64,000 nt of DNA from Crotophaga sulcirostris (GCA_013397455.1 VYZB01000209.1:719417-783416), one strand, 5' to 3'; numbered from the stretch's first letter, positions 52,300-63,480 are shown. Notes: generated by a model from the letters alone, not told the origin. Program-made: numbers and translations.

Positions 52300-53090
52300 G
52301 ACACCAAGGCTGGCACACCAAGGGGTCCCATGGAAAGCAAAACCCAAAGGAGCTGTGGGGTTCAGAGGAGACTGAAGGGGTCTTGGAGATATTCTAGTTC
52401 ATGGAAAGATCTTCTGTGCAATCCGCCTTATAAAAAGCACTGCACAAAATCCACCCTTGCTTGGGTTTGGGAGGTTGAAGGCTGATAACGTGACCCTAGG
52501 GCCAAGCTGGCATCTCAAGGAGAAGCCATCTGCACCATGAGCGCAATGGGTATTTCTACCGACCACCAGTAGCTATGGACAATGCGAGCTCTGCAGCCCC
52601 GGACAGTCCCACCTCAGGTGCCAGGCGGTTTGCAGGGCTCCTACATGGAAGGTTTTTTTGTGGGTTTGCCAATATTGCAAAACCACTGCTTAAGCTGGGT
52701 GAGAAACTGAAGCCCTGTCTTTGGTCAGCACAGCACAGTGTGGTGCTCGCAGACCTGAAGGAGGCTGTTGTGCCACTCTCTGTTTCAGGCCACATCTTCC
52801 CAAACCCCTTTCACAGGAGACGGATGCTTCTGCTTGTGGTTTCGTGGGCAAAGCAAGATCCTAAAGCACTTGAGAGGATGGTCACTCATTACAGCAGGAA
52901 CCTGGGTTCTCCAGAGGTAATTGACTGTGCGGAAGGACTTCCCGGTCGTGGCCAGGCCAGGAGGGCTTTTAGATGACTTTATTTATGTACCCAACTCTGG
53001 GGACAGCACCAGCCACGCATCATTGCAACGGCTCTTCCGAGTCACCAATTGTCAGGTCATCGTGCCAGGTGGCTGGAAATGTTGTACCTC
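52300..53090 (+). mobile_element. Degenerate Ty3/Gypsy pol relic (RT to RNase H)
   Basis: Successive short motifs in the correct order for a Ty3/Gypsy polymerase are scattered over the plus frames. GLGDILV at 52379-52399 sits where the reverse transcriptase catalytic YxDD motif belongs. RLKADNVTLGP (52472-52504) matches the segment that follows the palm. GISTD (52549-52563) lies in another frame, GFANIAKPL (52662-52688) marks the thumb/connection in a third, and YSRNL (about 52889) begins the RNase H part. HASLQRL (53014-53034) and RWLEML (53067-53084) follow after further frame changes. At least four frameshifts separate these pieces. The first catalytic RT aspartate is replaced by glycine. 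The RNase H TDAS-type motif is unrecognisable, and the later TDH reads TSH. The relic is therefore dead. No LTR, gag, protease or integrase was recognised nearby. Gypsy elements are scarce in birds, so this is probably an old amniote insertion. Confidence 0.85.
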
Positions 53091-53097
53091 TATCTCG

Positions 53098-53370
53098 ACA
53101 GGAGAACACTTAAGGGAAGTTCGTTCTCATTAATTAAAATTGTGAATTTGAAGTGGATTAATTAAACTGCATTAAATCCCTGTGTAGACTCCTCACTCAG
53201 ACTTCAAAGTGTCTTTATTAAATTGCTCAAGCAAAATTCAACTAAACCAAATTAAGGCTGTTTCATTTCTAGATGACAGTGTCTACACAAGGATGTAATG
53301 TAGTTTAGGTAATCCAGTTTGAAGTTATTTCACATCCATTTCAATTGTCCCTGTGTAGACAAGCCTGAGG
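53098..53370. mobile_element. Foldback DNA transposon relic (hAT/MITE type)
   Basis: The element reads as two long, imperfect inverted arms (about 53115-53195 and 53275-53363). The left arm runs 'gtgaatttgaagtggatta', 'attaaactgcattaaat' and 'ccctgtgtagac'. The right arm, read in reverse complement, gives 'gtgaaataacttcaaactgg', 'attacctaaactacattacat' and 'ccttgtgtagac'. The right terminus reads 'gtccctgtgtagacaag'. This layout matches abundant non-autonomous hAT-like elements of turtles and other sauropsids that begin 'cttgtctacac', as I remember them. No transposase is present. It abuts the Gypsy relic. Target-site duplications could not be recognised. Confidence 0.7.
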
Positions 53371-55369
53371 AATCCCGTCGCTCACGAGCCTGTGTACAAA
53401 TATGGGTAACAACAGGGCCATTTTTAGATTGCCTTTTTAGGAAATTATTTGCAAATATCCTCTTGGACAAGCGATCAAAGAATTGATTTTCAGTGGGACC
53501 AGGGCAGGGAAGGATGGTGTTCTCACAGCGTGCAGGAGGACAGACATCTCTAGTTGTCCCCACATCTGGGCACACAGGGAGGAGAGGGAGGGAATGGGCA
53601 GTCAGGAAAGCACTGTGCAAACCCAGCTGCACAGCCAAGATGCCTCTGAGCGTATCGCTGCAAGATTTTTCTGTTCCCAAGAGGGAAACGTGGAGTTTCA
53701 GGGTAAAACAGTGGAGATAAGGAAAAAGGAGAATGCTGGGGATGATGTCTGTAGAAGGTGAATGGAGACTGCAGGTTCATAGGTCGCGGTGGCATCAGTA
53801 CAGGGGGCTGCAGAGGCCTTCCCTAACGGCCCCAGAGCTGCCGGGTGGGAAGGGGGTGCAGAGCTCAGACCCCTCCACCACACGGCTCCATACGCGCGGG
53901 CCGCCCCGGCGCGTGGGACTCCGGCTGGGGTTGGCAAAGCCGGTGGATTCGGGGCTCCTGCAGAGCCCACGGGGAGAGGCGCGAGGGAGCTGGCAGGACC
54001 GCAGCACAGGGCATCCCCTCTCCATTAGCAGGTCCCAACCCCTCAGCTGGGCAGAGAAGAGCCGTCAAAGTGCAAAAATATAATTTGGTGGAGCTCAGAG
54101 AAAGCCCTAGGGGGCTGAGGTTTCAGAAGGGGCCCTGCGTCCTGCCAGGCTGCTGCAGCCAGCGCTCCCTGCAGCCTTTCCAAACAAACTGTTCAGCACC
54201 CAGGCCCCGCTGCCCTTGGCCAGCAATTCCCCTGCAACATTCAGGATTTGGGAGCTGCACAGGAGCCAAAGGGTTAAGGCAGCCCTGCGGTTTACAATTT
54301 AGTAGCAGGCAGGCCCGCAGCAGCAGCAGCAGCAGCAGCAGCACAGCCCTTCGCAGGGAGGCTGGAATAACTGCTGGCTGGAGCTGCAGCACGTCCAGAG
54401 GCAACGGCAATAAAACCAGAGTGGATTACATCCCTTCAGAAACCCTCAGGAAAAAAATAAAAAGGGTAAACAAGAGAACTAAAAAAAAAAAAAAAGGGAA
54501 TGAAAGAAAGCATAAACCACAGATTATGTCTGTTGGCTGTTTTTTGATAAGCTCTGCTACAAACACAGTGCTAATGAGTGTAAGGGACATCCTCTGTGTG
54601 GGGCGGCTGCTTGACCGCATTTTGTCTGCATGTGGCTGATTTCCTCACCCACTGCCAAGCCCCCGTGGCACCGCTCCCTGCCGGGCTGTTCCCTCTGCCC
54701 CTCGGCGGCCGCCAGCGCTGCACCCAACCTGCGTGAGTCAGCAGCAACCGAAGGGCTGAGGGGAGAGCAAACACGCCGGCGCTGGGAAACTTTCCCTCCC
54801 AAGCGTTTCAGGGTCGCCGCACGCTGCCCACGTGAGCTCTGGAGCAGGGCCGGATGCCTCAGGAGCTCTTTTCATATTAACACCATATGATTTTTTTTTT
54901 CCCAGTTGATCCCAAAGTCCACCAGCTCCTAGTGTTTATTTACCCTTTGCTAAAGTCTTAGCTGCCCCCTCTTATACCAGTGAGCACTTTACGAACCCAA
55001 TGGCGACTGCCTTCCTGAGGCATCTACTGGGCTGCGTATAATTCCTCTAATTAAATGTAAAGGAGAGACGGTTTGGTGGAGCACCATTTCATCATTTCCC
55101 CTCTCGCTTCACGCTGTGGACTTTAATGAGGACCTAAAACACCATCTTGACTTGGCTTTAGTTTCAGGCCAGATGAGCTTTGCTTGTTAAGACAGTCTTC
55201 ACTTGTCAGGAAAAATAGCTCTATTAAGGTCATGTTAATGTAGAGGGTTTGATTAAAGCTAATCAAGGAAGAAAACCAGACCAAAGCGGTGTGAATCAAA
55301 CTTACTGCGACATGTTTAACATAACTTCACCTCGCCTATCTGTTAAAAGCAGACAGAAGTAAGATCAAG
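53371..55369. other. Noncoding DNA with CpG-rich patches
   Basis: CpG-rich DNA at about 53820-54060 and 54640-54850 gives overlapping frames on both strands, the longest 264 codons at 53845-54639. That frame runs through the CAG repeat and an A-rich tract and has no domain, so I reject it as coding. A strong acceptor-like T-run plus CCCAG ends at 54904, with a mediocre donor (CCA|GTGAGC) at 54979, too weak to call an exon. Confidence 0.5.
54318..54341 (+). repeat. (CAG)8 microsatellite
   Basis: Eight uninterrupted CAG units. They read as serine or leucine runs in the overlapping frames, none of which looks like a gene, so this is not a polyglutamine tract. Confidence 0.97.
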
Positions 55370-55790
55370 TTACTCAGAAGAATGCCTGAGCCGGGGGAGC
55401 GCGTACGGCACCGCGCAGCACGGCACAGCACCGCAGAGCACTGTGCAGCACTGCACAGAACCATGCAGCATCGTAACGCACCACGCAGCACCGTGCACGC
55501 TTAACGCACACGGGGCTTCCCAGACGGGAGCCCGCACACTCCAGCACGGTCGCTCTGCTCTGGATCCCCACGAGCCCGGCGTCCCGGAGCGGCGCAGGCA
55601 GGTCGCAGCCCGGTGCCGCTGCCCGGCCAGCAGCGCGGAGGCGGCCGCCGCTGCCCTGGAATGCACACCGTGCTGGCGTGCTAATCTGGAGGGGGTTCTC
55701 AACACAAATAACGGAGGACGGCTGCAAGTGCCACATTCTCGACGGAGCGGGCACCACGCTGGGGCGGAGACCCTGTCCCGCTTTCCTGGG
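55370..55790. promoter_or_regulatory. CpG-rich patch with embedded minisatellite
   Basis: CpG dinucleotides are frequent throughout, partly because of the 10-bp minisatellite at 55401-55510 and partly in unique sequence (about 55515-55680). Frames of up to 180 codons on both strands reflect composition. It could be an unmethylated island, but no core-promoter motif is clear. Confidence 0.4.
55401..55510 (+). repeat. Minisatellite with a 10-bp period
   Basis: About eleven diverged copies of a 10-base unit run in exact 10-base register. Their shared core is GCA followed by C/A and a second GCA or CCG (for example CCGCGCAGCA, CGGCACAGCA, CTGTGCAGCA). Copies differ at one to four positions and there are no indels, so the period has been kept while the bases drifted. 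Confidence 0.85.
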
Positions 55791-58079
55791 GGCTGTTTTA
55801 TCAAGGTGATGGGAGTTTTACAGAAAATGCAGTGGCATTTTTCAAACCCAAAAGACTATCCCATCGCTGAAGCTCATTATGGCAGTGCCTCATTTTTTGG
55901 ATTTTACTGGATATGTTTTCCTATACTTTACCCTAAGGAGTTTGCAGCTGGAAGCTCTCCCTGCTTCTTCCTCCATGCAAGCTAACAACCGTTCTCCTTG
56001 CTTTTAGTTTTACTTTGTTTTTACCATGCAGACAGGGCCATCCAAGGAGGTCATTTGGGAGAGCAGGGAAAAAAAATATAAGAAGTAGGTGCTAGTCCCT
56101 AAGTAGGGAGAGCTCCCGAGAACCTTACAGCCCCAGTTAGCAGCAAAACACCATCGGCCAAACCCTTGAGCAGGCCCTCGAGCTCCATCAACTGCAAAAC
56201 ACCCATGTAAAGTGCTTTGGAAAACACAGATGTACTTCAGCCCTCAGCACACGCAGAGTCCAAGGGACACCGTCCCGCCCCACGGGGTCTGGATCCTGCC
56301 GAACTGCCCCTCGGTTGCCAAAGGTAAAACTGCCAACCAAACCGCCTTCGCTTTTTGCTTTTGCTCCTCAGCCCCTGGTTGGAAGGAAAACGTCAACGGA
56401 TGTTTGAGACGCGGGCGGATTAAGCCACAAGGTACAAGCTCTCACAAGCAAAAGCAATTAAATGAGAGCTTTTTGTTGATTCTTTCAAGAGAGAAGTTAG
56501 AAACTCGGCGCTATGGAAGGGGCTTTTTAAGGATAATTTTCTCCAAAGAAGTTCAGGAACTCCAAACATACACAGGGATATCCTGCTTAGGACAAGGCTC
56601 AACATTAAAAAAACACAGTCTAAACAAAAACGTGGGACTACTCCCCTGCTCCAGCTCTGCCACTCGGCGAAGGATGGACAGGAAATTACCAGCAGTGGCA
56701 TGGGGGCTGCTGCCAAGAGGGAGCGCGGAAACAAAAGCCCCTCTATTGTGCAGGAAAACCTGACATCCATCCCCTGTGCTGTACTCTGAACTCCCGTAAA
56801 CCTTTCCTGTGAGATATGATTTGTGAGAGCTTTCCACATTTTGAGTGCCCTGTGCTCCCCCCGCCGCACACGCAAGCAGGATCTGCATCCACACCAAGTT
56901 TCACACCGACGCCAGCCTTCAAAAACCCCTATTTCTTCCTCCTCCTCCAGCAGCTGCCCCACAAATTGCTATTAGGAAAGAAAAAGGGATATTTGCCCTC
57001 ACCAGGGGCAGCAGGAGTCCCGCATTGCACAAGGGGCTGAAAGGGCTCAATTTTCTTCATTACTCAGTTGGTTTGCCGTCAGTGCAACACAGGGAGGTTT
57101 TCTGGTAAAACAGTAATATTTGATATTTGTGTGTTTCTTTTTGAAGCCATACACTGTAATTGACTAACAGGTCACTCTCAATTAATTATATTTAACAAGC
57201 AGAAGATGCAAAGCAACGCTCCCTCCCCCAAATTATGTCCTTTGGTTATTTAAATAGGTGCAAGTAGAGGGATGGGAGAAGGAACAAGTCGGTGAAGTAT
57301 CAGCTGTGGAAGTTTGTTGGGAACTTTCCAAAATCCTACATCTGCTTGGCAACAGCTCAGAAAGGGATATGGTTACTCTTTTAACAGTAACACAGCTTTC
57401 CCAGGCTACAATATATGAAAAACAGCTTACCCTCAAGCCGGGAAGGGCCAAGCCAGAGCTGCAAACCCCACCCTCCCAAACCCTCAGCTCCACCATGAGA
57501 CCCCATCACCCCCTCAGAGCCAGCTGGGGACCACAGCAAATGCCACCCTTGGGGGCAGGAAGGTGGGCAGGTCAGCACCCCGGGGGGGCTGCGCTGCCAG
57601 GAACATCTCAGGGGTCCTCCCACCGCGGCTGGAGAGGGGGCTCCTGCTCCAACATTTTTGGCGAAAAACACGGCACAACTCTTGTCAGCATAAGCATTTG
57701 CTCACCACAAACAACACATCTAAAGGCACTGTTTTTAATTATAGCATTAATTGATCTCTTTTTTTTTTTTCCAGTTGCTAATTAGAGAGATAATATCTCA
57801 GTTGCTTTACGAGCTTTAGAAGACTTTTGCTTGCATGGAGATACTTCTGCAGCAGAAAGCAGAGGTGGATTGAGCAGAGAGCACTCGTTTTGAAAAGAGA
57901 AGAAATGATTTACCACAGTTGGGTGCATTTTTTATATTTTAATTAAACTTGCTTTAGTCAAAAAAACAAAAGAGAAAAACTTCCTCCAGCCCATTTTGTG
58001 ATTAGAGGGCAGGGAGGCATTAGGAAGACTTAGTGCCTCTGGCAGGTCAGGAAAACACGTGAAAAAATGAGAAGTAAAA
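55791..58079. other. Noncoding DNA, no gene recognised
   Basis: Long overlapping frames on both strands at 56212-56962 and 57233-57785 show no known domain. A strong acceptor-like signal (T-run then CCAG) ends at 57774, but no good donor follows. The rest is mixed-composition DNA. Confidence 0.5.
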
Positions 58080-58350
58080 ACAATAGTGCAGGAGAAAGGG
58101 GGAGCGCGTTTGGCACGTGGTGAGATGGCTTTTCCACCACAGACTGCGCGGGTGACAGCCGCCGCCGGCTCCCACGCCAGGAGGGCTCTGCAGGGAGCGT
58201 CGCGGCGCCCCACGCGCGCCCCAGCGGGCTCGGGAACGCCGCTGCTCCGAGGCCCGGGATCCTGGCCGGAGCGGAGGAACCGCGCGTCTGGATGGAGTTT
58301 TACAACTAGGCGAAAGTTCCCGCAGCGGCAGGGCGCGCGGCTGGCACTGC
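58080..58350. promoter_or_regulatory. CpG island
   Basis: This is among the densest CpG stretches in the window, with several GCGCG/CGCCG runs between AT-rich flanks. Edges are sharp on both sides. No TATA, CCAAT or YY1 motif stands out, so promoter status is inferred from CpG density alone. Together with the patches from 53.8 to 59.5 kb it forms an island cluster, a pattern often seen around developmental transcription-factor genes. Confidence 0.5.
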
Positions 58351-58975
58351 CTGGTGTGACCCATTTCTAAAATAATTACAGCCTGAGTCACAAACCTGTT
58401 AAGACCCAATTAACAAAAATGTTATGCATCAGTGATGCGTGTTTTGTCCAGAACTTTTAATTCCCCAGTTTTTCCAAGTAAATTCTCTCTCTTTATTTTC
58501 TAGTCATTAAATCTCCTCCCCTGGGTGCGAGTGGTTGCTTTCCCATTGTGTTGCGAAAGGGTTAGCGGGCCAAGAAGTCAGAAGGAAAAGGGTGTCAGTA
58601 CTTGTTGCCACTTTGCAGTGGGGAAAAAAAAATAAAAAGGAAATTAAAAAGAAACTCTTGTTGCTCCCAAAGCCACGGCGAAGCCCTGGGGATGGCAAGG
58701 GGGTCAGGCTGTGCCCGGCTGTGAGGGCGCCAGTGGGGAAGAAGCTGGCTCTGCCCTGGCCTTTGCAGACAAGAGGAGGCAGCGGAGAGGATTTTATTTG
58801 GCAGATGGGTGCAGCTATTGAGCTTATGCAGTAGTGGGTTTTTGGCTGCCCGAGTGGGTAGCCTGTTGTTTACTGTTTATGTATTTGTCAGTTTTAATTA
58901 TTGTGAAGTGCCCAGATGCTCTGGCGACCAGTGCCATAAGCATTTAGGGAGCAAATATATAATGAAATGCACTTG
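58351..58975. other. Noncoding DNA between CpG patches
   Basis: Nothing recognisable apart from an A-rich tract near 58622-58652 and one chance frame (58535-58834). Confidence 0.5.
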
Positions 58976-59480
58976 AAAACATCTCCGCTTCCCCCCCGGC
59001 CCTGTCCCCGCCGCCTCCCGGGACACCCCACAGCAGAGAACACCGGCTCCCCTCGGCAGGGCTGTGCCGCACCGCCGGGCGCGCGATGCCCGGGCCAGCC
59101 GAGAGCGGTCCAGGGCTGCCCTTCTCTCCCCTCCTCGAAACTCCAGCTCCACCAGAGCCAGCCCAGCGGCAGACACTGCCAACAACAGCGGCCCCCTTCG
59201 CTCCCCGGCTCCACATTCTGCTGCTCCTACCCCCACCGCAGGCCCCGGGCGTGCAAATCTGGAAGCAGATCTGCTTCCTTGCACCTTTCTTTTTTTTAAC
59301 TGTCCATCTTTTTAAGGTTATTGGACTCTGTTTTATATAACAAGGTTACGTGCATGGCGAGCAGTATAAATGCATCCCAGGCGCGGCGGGGCAGGAATGC
59401 TCCCCCCGGTTACACATGTACTTTTCATCTGCAGCACCAGGGCTGCGAGCGGCCGCCTCCGAGCGCTCAAGAGCCCGCTC
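58976..59480 (+). promoter_or_regulatory. CpG-rich DNA with a TATA-like core promoter
   Basis: CpG-rich segments (about 58985-59110 and 59375-59470) flank an AT-richer spacer. On the plus strand an ATTGG (inverted CCAAT, 59320-59324) lies about 40 bp upstream of TATAAAT (59365-59371), which is followed by a GC-rich GGCGCGGCGGGG segment. That spacing would place a start site near 59395. A 46-codon frame begins at 59397 and resembles nothing known. Motif spacing is plausible for a TATA promoter, but no downstream exon structure backs it up. Confidence 0.3.
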
Positions 59481-62240
59481 TTTCCTGACTCCATTGTAAT
59501 CCATATTCCTCCTCCCTATGTGAAATGCTTCGCTTGATAAATTCCACTGTATTTCAGAAAAGTTTTCCACAGCTCCCTAAGTGTTTCCATATGACACTGT
59601 ACTCTACAGGTAACTTGAGTTAAAGTCATTCCTTAAGCAAAACTCCCTGTAAAATTTTCCACTATCTCAGCAGTACTCTATGTGCTGTCATTAAAGCAGA
59701 ACACATATATTTCTGAGCGGGATTTGCAGCAATGTCAGATCGCTTGGTGAGCCTCTATTAATTTTTTTTATATTTTTTGTTTTAAAAAAAACTTCCTCAC
59801 TCAGGTCTTTTGCCTGTTCATTTACTGAGGTCCTTTTTAACAGTGGAAGATGCAGCTTTCTAAGCCACGCAGGGCGCAGGCTCAGAGCACAGCTTGGGCT
59901 GGGAGCGGCGTGGATAATGCCAGCCTTGTTCCTGCTGCCTTTTCACTCTGTTCCCAACCCTCCTTTTTCCACCCATTTCCCTAGGAACGGCAGCGAACCC
60001 TAAATTGCAAACACCTGCTCCATACATCATCCTCAGGCCTGGCAAGACCAAAACGGCAGCGATGCTCAGTGTTCCTGCAGGGAACTTCTCCCCGAAACGC
60101 TCAGCTTCGCTCCCCAAGGATGGCAGCAAAGCTACTGCACACATAAAGGAGTTTAATTTGCAGATAGGTTTGTGCCGAAAGACTCGCTCCCTGTTCTCCA
60201 GGAAGCCCTTAGCGGCGATGGAGAATCTCCAAAGCAAAGGCAAAATGTGTCACTTGGAAGCAAAGAGCACTAAAAATCCCGAGTCGTGCAAACAGGACTG
60301 CAGCACCCTGTGCATGCAGCAACTGCAAAACATCTGGCTGGATTCTGGAGAGACAGAGAGTCCAAGATGGCAGGGAAGATTAATTATTTTGTAACTTATT
60401 CTGGTTTCAATGAACTTTTCTCTGGTTATAATCAAGGTTTTAAGCAGCATGTTGGATGCACGCTGGGCAGTGGTAAGCTGAGGTGGGGTGCTCTGCCTTT
60501 GGAAATGACAGAAGCACTCAGCCAGAAACCCAACTTGTAACCGTCCCGCAGCGCCTGTTGCGCTGAAATAGTTATTTTGCCACTGGTTTAATTAATAAGC
60601 TATATCATTGGCTAATTTTACACCATGCTGAACTTTTGTCAAGGAAAAATGGTTAATTCCAGAGTGAGTAGATTCAATGCAGCCAAAATAACGAATAAAC
60701 TACTTTTTTTAAGGTAGGGGCTCACAACTTTGCTTTGATTAAACCCCAAGTTTTTATTACACAAAAAATGTCCATTATTGATAGACTCCTTTACAGACAA
60801 AGAATCTCCCCTGTCTTCAAACTGCTTTTTAAAAAGCTATTAAATACCCTGCTTCCATCCCAGGCTTTTACACATGCAAATACACCCCTAAACAGTTTTA
60901 ATTCTCTTTTTTCCCCTCATCTATCTCCCTGCTTTCCAGATGGACCACCAGCTTCCCACCATTGCCAGCAACAGCTTGTGTATTGTTTGTTTAAAACAAA
61001 GATGACGCATTAAATATCATCATATACAATGTGAGGCAAGGGGTTAAAGGATAATACTCTCAAACCAAAATGTCGTGCTAAGCCAGTCTCAGCCCATTGC
61101 TCCCAAGGTTGGTACGTGCAAGGGGAGATGGGATCTGTCCATCCTCTGCCTTTAGGGAAGGCGCTGCCCCACCCGCACCGAGGATCCCCTGCCTCCAGAG
61201 AGAGTTAAACTTGTGCGAACACTCTGCAAATTATACAGGCTAACCAACAATTATGTCATTTCATTCAAACATTCATTCACCCGTCATGTGCCCAGATTAA
61301 ACAGTAACACTTTGTTTGAAACATTCTGCTGAAATTAGCAGACCAGAATTGCCTTCACCTATACTTAAGCACTCGGCTCCGCATCGAACGTAGCCTCACC
61401 TGAACTCAGACGGGTTTAGGCAAGAGTTTAGCACTTTTATATGAATCAAACCCATGCTTCTGTACGCTGCACACGCCTATGCAATTATTAGATTTCTGCT
61501 AGTAGCAATAGCACTCTACAGATATATTCACAGGGATATGGAGCTTCTAAGATTTAAAAGAAAAATTATGAACCTGAGAAGAGATTAATGCTTATTTACA
61601 GCTCCCGCAAAAAGTAATTTCAAACTGTGATAAAAGAAAAACAATGCACAAAAGCTGTAGCTTGGTCAGTGTGCTGTGGTGACAGACTCAGAAAAAGCAA
61701 AACTGGAGTTTAAGGCTGTCAAGCTTTTTACCGCTTCCTTCTTTCAGGACGGTGATCCGGAACGCAGGCTGGGTTTTAATCGTCATCTTTTGCTTGAGAG
61801 CAGAATAGTAACCAGCACCAGCCCTCTCCTGTACGTTTGCCCATCACCTCCCAGCCATGGGACATGGGCAGCCAGGCAGCCCTCACCCCGAGCTGAACTG
61901 CCAGCAAGCAGCACAGAAGAGAACAGAGCTCGAGGATGCCCAAGGCTGGCACCAATGCTAAAATCTGTAGCGCTACTAACATCTCCAAGATGCCAGTTTG
62001 CTGCCATCAGCTTTGTGTGACAGGAGAGAATAGCAGGCAGATTGCGTATCTAATGAGCCACACATATTGAAAATCCACAGCAATCTCTGGAATACATGTG
62101 GATTTGTCTAAAACTCTAAAATATGGCCTGGATGGTGTCCTGACTGCCAAAACCACAATGAATTCACTGTTACTGTCACTAATCTCCATGTATGTTACAT
62201 ATGGTTGACATTTTTCTTTAACTCTCATATTTTTTGCATG
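59481..62240. other. AT-rich noncoding DNA, no gene recognised
   Basis: A poly-T/poly-A patch lies at 59760-59792. The stretch 60560-60720 carries a TTAATTAA palindrome (60588-60595), an ATTGG and further TAAT cores, and could be a homeodomain-bound element. Frames at 59860-60394 and 61676-62020 have no domains. Confidence 0.5.
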
Positions 62241-62246
62241 TGTGAG

Positions 62247-62257
62247 TATATAAATAG
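62247..62257 (+). promoter_or_regulatory. Consensus TATA box, candidate core promoter
   Basis: TATATAAATAG contains a full TATAAATA consensus. A start site would fall near 62280, in a purine-rich CAGGCAGACAAAC stretch. A good donor (AGT|GTAAGT, GT at 62393-62394) lies about 110 bp downstream, which would close a first exon. No CCAAT or GC box is evident upstream. Confidence 0.3.
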
Positions 62258-63298
62258 GGTAAAAGGGAGGCTAGGAGCAGGCAGACAAACAAACAACCGG
62301 CTGCAACGCACAACGTTCCCATTAGGCACTGGAAAATTAGTCCAAAGTGCATTGTACAAATCTGCAGAACTCTAAACAGCCACTTTTAAAGTGTAAGTGA
62401 AGTCTAAGGGCATCCTGGGAACCCAGATGTGCCCTCCTGGCACTAGGTTAAAGCTTTCAACCTGAAGTCAGGAACAGTTGCTCCGAGTCCTGCTGAATCC
62501 AGCAGGAATCTTGAGGCATTTCAATATGATACGGGGCACTTGCACTTCATGTGTTCCTTCAGGTCATTAATATAGAATATTTAATTCATGTTTGATCTTA
62601 AAGAACTTGAGACTCACATGATATATGTTGCCTTGACCGCCTAATTGGAATATGAGCCCTTCCAGAAGGAGGAATAAACCCTCTTTTATTAACAATGCAA
62701 TATTACATGGTGTGCTGGCAGAAAAGTCATACGTGAACTAAGAAATAATATTTCATGCATTCTTCTACTTTCTAGGCAAATTTATGCCAGATTTTATTCC
62801 ACTGCTTATCTCTGTTTCAGTGAGCTTCTACCAAACAGTAGGTCAGCTGAAAACTTTGTTTACTGCCTGAGGAGAAGCAAATAGTAGTCATGCGTGGCTG
62901 GCAGGGGCTTGCGATACGATATATTCACTGCTGTTGTATCGCTCGTCGTATAATTTAAGTCTACTGTAAACAGTCTATTTATGATACACATCCCTTTTGG
63001 ACATGCAAATTCTTTGGCTTGTGAGAACAGCACTGCAGTTATGGGTATGTTCCTCCTACCAAGTGGCATTCACCGTTGGTAAGTGTTAATAACGAAGTGA
63101 ACCGGGTTCCAGAATAGAAGATCTCTCTTAATCCTCACTTTAAAGAAACTTAACAAAATCACAAGTTAGATATTTCTTTGATGGCTATTTCCCAGGGGAT
63201 TCACTTGCTCCCCTTGCCTTTTTTTCAAGCCTAACTGTTCCTAACAGGCTGTTCTCTTTGGGCATCCTACAGAAACTTGCTTTTCTTCTCTGTTATAG

Positions 63299-63480
63299 CA
63301 GTAACCTCTTTGATAATGCTGTGGGGATGGTACCCATGGCAAAACGAGGGTGTCAGCAGCCCTGATGAAACAGACAAAAACATGGCCAAGGGAGAGCCCC
63401 TGGCTGAGAAATTGTGCAGTCAAGGAAAAGCACCCAGTCCCATCAAAGTCCCCTGCACCGTCCCATCAGGACCCTCCTTG
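63299..63480 (+). other. Candidate 182-bp exon, open in one frame
   Basis: The tract TTGCTTTTCTTCTCTGTTATAG (about 63277-63298) is a strong acceptor. After 182 bases the donor TTG|GTGAGT follows (GT at 63481). The frame that reads the exon with one base from a previous exon is open across all of it and ends at a codon boundary. Upstream donors at 62393 (AGT|GTAAGT) and 63079 (TTG|GTAAGT) could supply the preceding exon, and a TATA box lies at 62247. The 60-residue translation is lysine-, proline- and serine-containing with a tryptophan-rich start and matches no family I recognise. A noncoding exon or chance alignment of signals is equally possible. Confidence 0.25.

Noticed and set aside
54318..54341. 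CAG repeat as a polyglutamine gene
   Set aside because: The glutamine frame is not an extended open frame. The frames that are open read serine or leucine and resemble no protein.
53845..54639. 264-codon plus-strand frame, the longest in the window
   Set aside because: Runs through CpG-rich DNA, a CAG microsatellite and an A-rich tract. The serine and lysine runs are compositional and no domain is present.
57760..57774. T-run plus CCAG as a splice acceptor
   Set aside because: No good donor follows within a normal exon length and the downstream frames close quickly.
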